Positions 57,345 through 64,000 of a DNA stretch of 64,000 nt are shown here, piece by piece. The notes under the pieces were generated by a model. The model did no database searches. It saw only the letters and a program-made list of their open reading frames with translations, and was not told the origin of the DNA. Position 1 is the first letter of the stretch. The number at the start of each line of letters is the position of its first letter. Origin of the DNA: Verrucomicrobium spinosum DSM 4136 = JCM 18804 (GTDB lineage Bacteria; Verrucomicrobiota; Verrucomicrobiia; Verrucomicrobiales; Verrucomicrobiaceae); assembly GCF_000172155.1 (NCBI RefSeq), contig NZ_ABIZ01000001.1, positions 4,807,105 through 4,871,104 of the forward strand. Direction: 5' to 3'. Made by a program: the position numbers and the translations under genes.

Positions 57345-58501
57345 CGGGGTATGACACTTGCTACATTCTGGGCTTGGGGAATGACCGCGCGGGCCACCAC
57401 CTTGCCGCCTGCTTCATCACTGATTTGGAACGTGGCGCGACCATCGTACAGAAGCGACAGCCGCTCCGACGCCATCTTCAACCCCATGCCGGTGGAGCCG
57501 GATGTGCGCCCCAGCCGGCCCAGGTTTTCCACCTCGATCCGGATCCAACCAGGCAAGGCACTCACGCGGTAGGCAACACGTCGCACGCCCTCGCCATCCG
57601 CACTACCGTACTTGACGGCGTTCTCCACCAGCGTCTGCAGGAGGAAGGGCGGCAGCAGAGCGTCCCCGGGATCCACATCCACCGCAGAGCAAACATCAAG
57701 TTTATCCTCGAACCTCATCTTCTCGATCTGCAGATAGGCATCCACGGTTTCAATCTCCTGGGCCAGGGGCACCAGTTGCACGTTGCCCCCGGCCAGGGAG
57801 GCGCGGAAGATCTTGGCCAGCTGCGTGACCATGAGGCGGGCCCGTTCCGGATCGGAATCGATCAGGCTCCGCAGGGTGTTCAGCCCGTTGAAGAGGAAGT
57901 GGGGATTGATCTGGGATCGCAATGAAGCCAGTGCCGCCTCTTTCACAGACATGTCCACACGAAGCTTCTGCACCTTGGCCTCCTGGAGCTGCACATAGTA
58001 GTGCAGGCTGAAGTAGGCTCCAGACCAGGCCATCAGCTGTAGGGAGATCCACACGACCAGCAATGCCGCCAGACCCGCGCCAAATCCCTCTGCCTCCCAG
58101 GTGGGGCGGTCCATGGTCCAGCTCAGCCCTGTCACAATCCCGGCGCAGACCAGAGAGGCGGCCACCACGCGTGGCCAGAGTGCACCCAGCTTTTTCTCCT
58201 TCCATTTGCCCGCGAGAATCACCCACCGGTAGGCATGCGTCAGCAGTACCGCCGCGGTGGAGAAGAACACCGTGCCCCACAAGGGGTGCAGCCCTCCCTC
58301 CACATGTGGAGAAGGATCCAGAAAGCTGCCCCACCAGCCCAGCCCAATGCAGCCAAACCACATCGCCATCTGACAGCGCCAGTAGTTCTTGTGGCCCCAC
58401 CAGAAGCGGCGATTCTCCTCTGACTGGCGCACCTGGGCCGCCGCTTCCACCGCTGGGGAGGCAGAAGCGGGATGGGTGACGGGAACGGCCTGCAAAGACA
58501 T
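57341..58501 (-). CDS. LytS/YehU-type sensor histidine kinase
   Basis: The ATG at 58501 gives 386 residues; 50 upstream codons in frame are unlikely to be coding. Four or more membrane segments (about residues 40-60, 71-90, 105-125, 140-165) precede the HisKA_7TM/His_kinase domain with phosphoacceptor H201 in Q-I-N-P-H-F-L-F-N and an ATPase domain with N-A-V-K-Y-G and G-M-G-L-K-M. The enzyme is expected to phosphorylate the overlapping LytTR regulator. The sensed signal is unknown. Confidence 0.93.
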   Translation of the reverse strand: MSLQAVPVTHPASASPAVEAAAQVRQSEENRRFWWGHKNYWRCQMAMWFGCIGLGWWGSFLDPSPHVEGGLHPLWGTVFFSTAAVLLTHAYRWVILAGKWKEKKLGALWPRVVAASLVCAGIVTGLSWTMDRPTWEAEGFGAGLAALLVVWISLQLMAWSGAYFSLHYYVQLQEAKVQKLRVDMSVKEAALASLRSQINPHFLFNGLNTLRSLIDSDPERARLMVTQLAKIFRASLAGGNVQLVPLAQEIETVDAYLQIEKMRFEDKLDVCSAVDVDPGDALLPPFLLQTLVENAVKYGSADGEGVRRVAYRVSALPGWIRIEVENLGRLGRTSGSTGMGLKMASERLSLLYDGRATFQISDEAGGKVVARAVIPQAQNVASVIPR

Positions 58502-58824
58502 CGTGAACCGGGTAAAGTGACTGGAACGCTGCCATGCATTTTCGCAGTGTCGCGGGCTTTTTGACCAGCGGTCAGGAGTCTCCATGAGCGGCAGCCCTCG
58601 CCCCCGGGTGTGCCCAATGGCGAAACCAACCGTTCGCCCAGCCAATCCCACCGCCTCCAGGGTGCACCAGACCGATCATCCGAATCCACCAGCAGCCGCT
58701 CTTCCCCGCATCATGGTGCAGGCGCACCAGAGCCTCCCGTCCAGCTGGAGCAGCCTCCTCATCCAAGCTGGCACGACGATGCCGCAACTCCATGATTGAC
58801 TCCACCGCCTTTCAACGTCACCGT

Positions 58825-58842
58825 ATATCCGTCCACGGATAT
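58825..58842. promoter_or_regulatory. Perfect palindrome overlapping the padR start codon
   Basis: ATATCCGT, CC, ACGGATAT is an uninterrupted 8-bp inverted repeat with a 2-base centre. Its last two bases are the first two of the ATG at 58841. A regulator bound here would block initiation of the PadR gene, so autoregulation is likely. Confidence 0.6.
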
Positions 58843-59524
58843 GCCCCCGATCATTATCAGGCCCAAGCGATCCAACCCACTGGCCCTGGCAGTGCTGGCC
58901 CTTCTCTTTGAACGCCCCATGCACCCCTACGAGATGGCCGCGACGTTGAAGGAGAGGCACAAGGAGGACAGCATCAAGCTGCGCTATGGCTCGCTCTACA
59001 CCGTGATCGACATCCTCGTGCGAGAGGGGCACATCACCCCTCGCGAAACACTGCGGGACGGGCGCCGACCTGAGCGCACCGTGTATGAGCTGACCCCTGC
59101 GGGTAATGTGGAAATGCGGGAATGGATGCGATCGCTTTTAACGACACCCGTGAAGGAGTATCCCCAGTTTGAAGCAGCCCTCTCCCTGCTGGCTGCGCTG
59201 CCTCCCAAGGAAGCCGGTCAGTTGTTGCAAAAGAGAATCGTCACCCTGCAGGAGCAGGCCGAGAGCACTCGTGCCACGCTCACCGTGGCACAGCATCATG
59301 GGTTGCCGGCACTTTTCTCCGTCGAGACGGCATACCACTTGAAATTGATCGAGGCCGAGATTGAATTCGTGCATGAGCTAGTCGCTCAGATTGCTCACGA
59401 CGGCTGCGGCTGGCTGCCCCAGTGGAAACGATTTCACAAGGAGCGGGCCGCCCCCCATGCCCCCGATTTGTCCGATCCCGCCAAGCCTCCCCATCGCAAG
59501 TCAGGCTCCAAAACCGGCTCGTGA
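58841..59524 (+). CDS. PadR-family transcription regulator
   Basis: From the ATG at 58841 the protein has 227 residues, with the PadR winged helix: L-A-L-A-V-L-A-L-L-F-E-R-P-M-H-P-Y-E-M, L-R-Y-G-S-L-Y-T-V-I-D-I-L and the wing T-V-Y-E-L-T-P-A-G. A helical C-terminal domain follows. It lies 84 bases upstream of the export operon on the same strand, the usual place for PadR regulators of MacAB-like genes, so it probably represses the operon in response to an effector. ORF upstream of 58841 begins inside the operator palindrome. Confidence 0.92.
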   Translation: MPPIIIRPKRSNPLALAVLALLFERPMHPYEMAATLKERHKEDSIKLRYGSLYTVIDILVREGHITPRETLRDGRRPERTVYELTPAGNVEMREWMRSLLTTPVKEYPQFEAALSLLAALPPKEAGQLLQKRIVTLQEQAESTRATLTVAQHHGLPALFSVETAYHLKLIEAEIEFVHELVAQIAHDGCGWLPQWKRFHKERAAPHAPDLSDPAKPPHRKSGSKTGS

Positions 59525-59608
59525 CGATAACCTCACCGATCCATCCAACGGGCACAGGCATATTACCCCTGCCGCCCGCAGCGCCCAAGTCCTCCCGCCC
59601 ATCCTTCC

Positions 59609-60856
59609 ATGAGTTTAGAAAAAGCCAGTCTAGACGGTTTGCGCATCAACCGTCCGACCCTGTCCCAAGCTCCATCCCGGCCCGGGTGGCTTCTGCCCGT
59701 CGGCGTGACTGCGCTGATGGCCGCCGGATTGGCCGCGTGGTTCGTGCTCGGCCCCAAGCCTGTCCAGGTGGAGACCTTTGTGGTGCAGGCTACGGTACCG
59801 TCCGGCAAAAACGGCTCTCGCGCCCAAAGCACGCCGTTGCTCAACGCTTCGGGTTATGTCACCGCCCGTCGTGAAGCCACCGTCTCCTCCAAGATCACCG
59901 GCAAGGTGGTGGACATCAAAGTGGAGGAAGGGATGAAAGTCGAGGAGGGCCAGGTGCTAGCCAAGCTGGATGACACCAATGTTCAGGCCAGTTTGAGGCT
60001 CGCCGAGGCGCAGCTTGAGTCCGCCCGTCGTGCCATTGAGGAAACGCGCCCCACATCGGTGTTTGCTGAACAGGAAGTGAAGCGCTTCACCGATCTCGCC
60101 GCCACCAAAGCGGCCAGCATGTCTGACTTGAACAAGGCGCAGGCCGAAGCTCGTTCCCTCCAGGCCAAGCTGGCCCGCCAGCAGTCAGACCTCATCGTGG
60201 CAGAGCGGGAACTGGCCACATGGACCCAACAAGTGGATGACACGATCATCCGCGCACCCTTCCCCGGCGTGGTAACTTCCAAGAACGCGCAGCCGGGCGA
60301 GATGATCTCCCCCATGTCATCCGGCGGCTTCACCCGCACCGGCATCTGCACGCTGGTGGACATGAGCTCCCTGGAGATCGAGGTGGATGTGAGCGAGAGT
60401 TATATCAACCGCGTGGCACCCGGGCAGCCGGTGGAAGCCACTCTGGACGCCTACTCTGACTGGAAGATCCCCGCCCGCGTCGTCGCCATCATCCCCACCG
60501 CCGACCGCCAGAAGGCCACGGTGAAGGTGCGAGTCGGCTTCGACAAGCTGGATCCCCGCATCCTCCCTGAGATGGGCGTGAAGGTGGCCTTCCATGCCGC
60601 CCAGGTGGAGGCAACCCCCGGGAAGCCCACCGCCCCCACCATTGTGATCCCCAGGTCCGCGCTCCATGAGGATGGAGGAAAGAACATTGTCTGGATCATT
60701 GAGAACGGTCACGTCGTGCGGCGCGCCGTCTCCGTCAGCCTCACCCAGGGCGACCACTCCACCATTGCTGCCGGGCTCTCCAACGGGGAACGAGTCGTCG
60801 TCAGCGCCACCGCCCCCCTTAAAGAAGGCACCCGAGTCAAGGAAACAAAATCATGA
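59609..60856 (+). CDS. Periplasmic adaptor (membrane fusion) subunit of an efflux system
   Basis: The 415-residue protein has one N-terminal membrane segment (about residues 28-50), a lipoyl/barrel-sandwich domain (G-Y-V-T-A-R-R-E-A-T-V-S-S-K-I-T-G-K), an alpha-helical hairpin rich in Ala/Gln/Glu (about 130-215), a beta-barrel, and a membrane-proximal domain. It should bridge the inner-membrane permease to the outer membrane, as MacA does for MacB. No outer-membrane channel gene is in the window. The stop overlaps the ATPase start by 4 bases. Confidence 0.92.
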   Translation: MSLEKASLDGLRINRPTLSQAPSRPGWLLPVGVTALMAAGLAAWFVLGPKPVQVETFVVQATVPSGKNGSRAQSTPLLNASGYVTARREATVSSKITGKVVDIKVEEGMKVEEGQVLAKLDDTNVQASLRLAEAQLESARRAIEETRPTSVFAEQEVKRFTDLAATKAASMSDLNKAQAEARSLQAKLARQQSDLIVAERELATWTQQVDDTIIRAPFPGVVTSKNAQPGEMISPMSSGGFTRTGICTLVDMSSLEIEVDVSESYINRVAPGQPVEATLDAYSDWKIPARVVAIIPTADRQKATVKVRVGFDKLDPRILPEMGVKVAFHAAQVEATPGKPTAPTIVIPRSALHEDGGKNIVWIIENGHVVRRAVSVSLTQGDHSTIAAGLSNGERVVVSATAPLKEGTRVKETKS

Positions 60857-61551
60857 TCAACATCGCCAAAACGCTCGTCCACGTATCCGACGTCACGAAG
60901 ATCTTCCGTCGCGGCTCGGAGGAAGTACCCGTGCTGTCGCACCTCAATCTGGAGGTGAAGGAGGGTGAGTTCCTCGCCCTCATGGGACCGTCTGGCTCGG
61001 GCAAATCCACCCTGCTCAATCTGATCGGCGGCCTGGACCGGGCGTCCCAGGGCTCCGTTTCCATTGGCGGCGATCATATTGATGAGCTCTCCGACCGGCA
61101 GCTCGCCGCCTGGCGGGCCCGGCACGTAGGCTTCGTCTTCCAGTTCTACAACCTCATGCCCGTGCTCAATGCCGAGCGCAATGTGGAGCTCCCCCTGCTG
61201 CTCACCCATCTGAACAAGGCCGAGCGGAAGAAGCACGTGGAGATCGCGCTCAAGGCCGTGGGGTTGTCTCATCGCACCCGGCATTTCCCCCGCCAGATGT
61301 CTGGTGGTGAGCAGCAGCGCGTGGGCATCGCCCGAGCCATTGTGACGGATCCCACCCTGCTGCTCTGCGATGAGCCCACCGGTGACCTGGACCGCAAGTC
61401 AGGCGATGAGATCCTCTCCCTGCTCCAGGCGCTGAACCAGGAGCACGGCAAAACCATCATCATGGTCACGCACGACCCGCACGCCTCCGCCCGCGCCACC
61501 CGCACCGTCCACCTCGACAAAGGTCAGCTATCCACCGAGCAGCCAGCATGA
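60853..61551 (+). CDS. ABC transporter ATPase, MacB/LolD type
   Basis: The 232-residue protein has Walker A G45-P-S-G-S-G-K-S-T53, Q-loop F-Q-F-Y-N-L, signature M-S-G-G-E-Q-Q-R, Walker B L-L-L-C-D-E-P-T-G and H-loop T-H-D. The F-Q-F-Y-N-L-M-P and D-L-D-R-K-S-G patterns are those of LolD/MacB/FtsE-type ATPases, which power the flexing of FtsX-like permeases. It overlaps the permease start by 4 bases. Confidence 0.95.
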   Translation: MINIAKTLVHVSDVTKIFRRGSEEVPVLSHLNLEVKEGEFLALMGPSGSGKSTLLNLIGGLDRASQGSVSIGGDHIDELSDRQLAAWRARHVGFVFQFYNLMPVLNAERNVELPLLLTHLNKAERKKHVEIALKAVGLSHRTRHFPRQMSGGEQQRVGIARAIVTDPTLLLCDEPTGDLDRKSGDEILSLLQALNQEHGKTIIMVTHDPHASARATRTVHLDKGQLSTEQPA

Positions 61552-62720
61552 AATACTTCTCCCTCATCTGGGGCAACCTGAAGCGGAGAAAGCTGCGCAC
61601 AATCCTGACGCTGCTTTCCATCCTGGTCGCGTTCCTCCTCTTCGCCTTTCTCTGTGCCATGAAGGAGGCTTTCACCGGTGGCGTGAGCATCGCCGGTGCA
61701 GACCGTCTCATGGTCCGGCACAAGGTCTCCATCATCCAGACCCTGCCAGTCAGCTACGCGAACCGCATCGCCGCGCTCACTGGCGTGTCCGGAGTGACTC
61801 ACCAAACGTGGTTCGGTGGCATCTACCAGGACCCAAAAAAGAACTTCTTCGCCACGATGCCGGTGGAGCCGGAGTCCTTCGCCAAGATGTACACCGAGAT
61901 TGTGGTGCCGCCCGATGTCATGCAGACCTGGCTCAAGACCCGCAACGGCGCCATTGTGGGCAAGGCGTTGATGGAACGCATGTCGCGTGACTATGGCTGG
62001 AAGGTCGGCTCCCGCATCCCCATCACCTCTCCCATCTGGGGCGAGCCCGCCAATCAACCGGCGTGGGAGTTTGAGATCGTGGGTGTGTACGACGTCAACA
62101 AGAAAGGGGCGGACAACACCTCCTTCTACTTCCGCTACGACTACTTCGACGAGGCCCGTGAAAAGGGCAAAGGCCAGGTGGGCTGGTACAGCGTGCGCGT
62201 GGAGAATCCCGAGAATGCCGCGACGATTGCGAAACGTATTGACGAAGAGTTCGCCAACTCGCCCTATGAGACCAAGGCAGAGACCGAAGCAGCAGCCGCC
62301 CAGGGCTTTGCCCAGCAGGTGGGCGATATCGGGACGATCATGGTCGCGGTGCTCAGCGCCGTGTTCTTCACCATCCTGCTCGTGGCGGGCAACACCATGA
62401 GCCAGGCTGTGCGTGAACGCACTGAGGAACTCGGCGTGCTGAAGGCCATGGGCTTCACCAATGAACTGGTGCTCATACTGGTGATGGTAGAGTCCTGCGT
62501 GCTGGCCGCCCTGGGTGGCTTCACCGGCCTCGGCCTCGGCTGGGCCATCATCTCTGCCAAGAATCCCGTGCCTGACCTGCTGCCCAACTTCTTCCTTCCG
62601 GAAAAGTACGTGGTCATGGGTGCCGCCATCGTGCTGGCCCTCGGCATTGTCGCCGGAGCCGCCCCCGCCATCCAGGCCATGCGACTGCGCATTGCTGAAG
62701 CCCTCCGCCGCAACGGTTAA
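61548..62720 (+). CDS. FtsX-like ABC permease 1
   Basis: The 390-residue protein has a first membrane segment (about residues 16-36), a MacB-type periplasmic domain (about 50-250) and three membrane segments in the last 130 residues (about 258-285, 310-333, 350-376). The two halves R-T-I-L-T-L-L-S-I-L-V-A-F-L and L-G-V-L-K-A-M-G-F are typical of this family. It is translated directly after the ATPase. Confidence 0.92.
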   Translation: MKYFSLIWGNLKRRKLRTILTLLSILVAFLLFAFLCAMKEAFTGGVSIAGADRLMVRHKVSIIQTLPVSYANRIAALTGVSGVTHQTWFGGIYQDPKKNFFATMPVEPESFAKMYTEIVVPPDVMQTWLKTRNGAIVGKALMERMSRDYGWKVGSRIPITSPIWGEPANQPAWEFEIVGVYDVNKKGADNTSFYFRYDYFDEAREKGKGQVGWYSVRVENPENAATIAKRIDEEFANSPYETKAETEAAAAQGFAQQVGDIGTIMVAVLSAVFFTILLVAGNTMSQAVRERTEELGVLKAMGFTNELVLILVMVESCVLAALGGFTGLGLGWAIISAKNPVPDLLPNFFLPEKYVVMGAAIVLALGIVAGAAPAIQAMRLRIAEALRRNG

Positions 62721-62756
62721 TCGGCAACCGGTTTATCCCCTTCCCTCTACACTCTC

Positions 62757-63956
62757 ATGACAAGCTTTTCCAACTGGCTTGACCAGGTCGTCTCCGTGGC
62801 GTCCTACAACCTCCGCACCATCCCCGAGCGCAGAGGTGCCGCCTTCACCTCCGCCATCGGCATCGCGGGCGTGGTGGGCGTGCTCGTCGGCGTCCTCGCG
62901 ATCGCCGAAGGCTTCCGCCTCGCCATGACCGCCTCCGGCTCCAAGGACATCGCGGTGGTGATGCGCACCGGTTCCGACAGTGAAATGACCAGCGGCCTGA
63001 GCCGCGATGAAACCCGGCTCATTTCAGACGCTCCCGGCGTGGCCCGTGATGGCGACACCCCGCTCACTTCGGCGGAGTTGTTTGTCATCATCAACCTGCC
63101 CAAGCGTTCCACCGGACTGGACGCAAACGTGCCCCTGCGCGGTGTGGAAATGACCGCCGTCAAGGTGCGCGATGACATCAAGATCGTGCAGGGCAACATG
63201 TTCGAATCCGGCAAAAACGAGATCATCGTGGGCGCGGGTGCGGCCCGCGCCTTCGGCGGGCTGGATCTGAAAAAGGAGATCAAGATTGGCCAGAACACCT
63301 GGACCATCGTGGGCATCTTCACCGCTGGCGGCGGCGTGGCGGAGTCAGAGATCTGGACGGATGCGGCAGTGCTGCAACCGGCCTACAAGCGGGAAGACTC
63401 CTTCCAGTCGGTGTATGCCCGCCTGTCCTCCGCCGGCTCCTTCACGGAATTCCGGGATGCGCTTACCTCGAACCCCCAGCTCAAGGTAAAAGTCCTGCGC
63501 CTCTCTGATTTCTACGCAGAGCAATCGGAGATGCTGACCAAGTTCATCACCACCATCGGCGTCTTCATTGCCAGCATGATGGCATTGGGAGCTCTCTTCG
63601 GCGCCCTGAACACCATGTACAGCGCCATCGCCTCCCGCACCCGGGAGATCGCCACCCTGCGCGCCATGGGCTTCAGTTCAGGTCCCGTAGTCATCTCGGT
63701 CATTGTGGAGTCACTCGCCGTGTCTCTCATCGGTGGAGCCATCGGCGCCGGCATCGCCTACCTCGCCTTCAACGGCTATGAGGCTTCCACGCTCAACTGG
63801 GCCACCTTCAGCCAGGTGACCTTCAAGTTCGCCGTCACCAAAGGACTCCTGATCCAAGCCATCATCTGGGCCTCCGTGATTGGCATCATCGGCGGCCTGT
63901 TCCCCGCAGTACGTGCAGCAAGATTGCCAATCGCGTCCGCTCTGCGGGAGACCTAG
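62757..63956 (+). CDS. FtsX-like ABC permease 2
   Basis: The 399-residue protein has the same topology as the previous permease: one N-terminal membrane segment (about residues 30-50), a MacB-type periplasmic domain and three C-terminal membrane segments; the motif T-R-E-I-A-T-L-R-A-M-G-F is present. Together with permease 1 it probably forms a heterodimer with two ATPase subunits and one adaptor oligomer. It starts 36 bases after permease 1. The last 44 bases of the window hold nothing recognisable. Confidence 0.92.
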   Translation: MTSFSNWLDQVVSVASYNLRTIPERRGAAFTSAIGIAGVVGVLVGVLAIAEGFRLAMTASGSKDIAVVMRTGSDSEMTSGLSRDETRLISDAPGVARDGDTPLTSAELFVIINLPKRSTGLDANVPLRGVEMTAVKVRDDIKIVQGNMFESGKNEIIVGAGAARAFGGLDLKKEIKIGQNTWTIVGIFTAGGGVAESEIWTDAAVLQPAYKREDSFQSVYARLSSAGSFTEFRDALTSNPQLKVKVLRLSDFYAEQSEMLTKFITTIGVFIASMMALGALFGALNTMYSAIASRTREIATLRAMGFSSGPVVISVIVESLAVSLIGGAIGAGIAYLAFNGYEASTLNWATFSQVTFKFAVTKGLLIQAIIWASVIGIIGGLFPAVRAARLPIASALRET

Positions 63957-64000
63957 ACACCCTGCCATCGTAATAAAGCCGTCCTGGTCCTTGTTCGCGC

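Overview
This 64 kb window is GC-rich chromosomal DNA that looks like a member of the Verrucomicrobiota, close to the Verrucomicrobium/Prosthecobacter/Roseimicrobium group. That placement is inferred from gene content, not from a search. The supporting genes are a cluster of Planctomycetes-Verrucomicrobia type proteins (DUF1549/DUF1553, planctomycete-type cytochrome c, DUF1501, PPC domain), an ECF-like sigma factor paired with a zinc-ribbon Ser/Thr kinase, a FecR-LamG protein beside another ECF sigma factor, a meso-DAP type MurE, and intergenic regions crowded with short palindromic and tandem repeats. Many starts lack a clear Shine-Dalgarno sequence.

Layout. 1-10324 (minus strand): a compact division and cell-wall (dcw) operon read rsmH-ftsL-ftsI-murE-murF-mraY-murD-LysM protein-ftsW (cut by the window edge). 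The first six junctions are either 4-base ATGA overlaps or, at mraY-murD, a 19-base gap. A membrane-anchored double-LysM protein sits between murD and ftsW, and no mraZ precedes rsmH. 10494-12949: a small exported protein, then sufS-sufU for Fe-S cluster assembly. 12950-19500: repeat-rich DNA with three octamer arrays, a sigma factor/Ser-Thr kinase pair, a membrane protein of unknown role, and an alpha/beta hydrolase that has lost its middle. 19523-30005: a five-gene same-strand block of exported proteins (cytochrome/DUF1549/DUF1553, PPC, cytochrome-WD40, Tat-exported DUF1501, PHP-type metallohydrolase). 30006-31700: repeats ending in a fourth octamer array and a strong terminator. 31768-34740: pyruvate phosphate dikinase with a histone-H1-like lysine/alanine-rich tail.

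35296-44222: a pseudopilin, tRNA-Pro(CGG), small proteins of unknown role, a GNAT protein, a CocE-type hydrolase, and divergently from it FecR-LamG plus an ECF sigma factor. 44467-47964: a large SNF2-family helicase. 48753-51714: an SGNH hydrolase and a PQQ dehydrogenase with an internal cytochrome c. 51715-52487: tandem and inverted 170-base repeats. 52494-54844: a membrane-anchored PQQ-like propeller protein and a TetR regulator, with similar palindromes in front of both. 54938-58501: xseA, a heptamer array, then a LytTR response regulator and its histidine kinase. 58841-63956: a PadR regulator with a perfect palindrome over its start codon, followed by a MacAB-like export operon (adaptor, ATPase, two FtsX-type permeases).

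The most striking property that the genes do not explain is the intergenic repeat system: at least four octamer arrays all in one orientation, one heptamer array, and several families of hairpin-forming dispersed repeats. Two of the arrays share an ordered set of leader motifs, which suggests a composite, probably mobile or recombination-spread cassette. No CRISPR array, complete insertion sequence, prophage or rRNA gene was seen.
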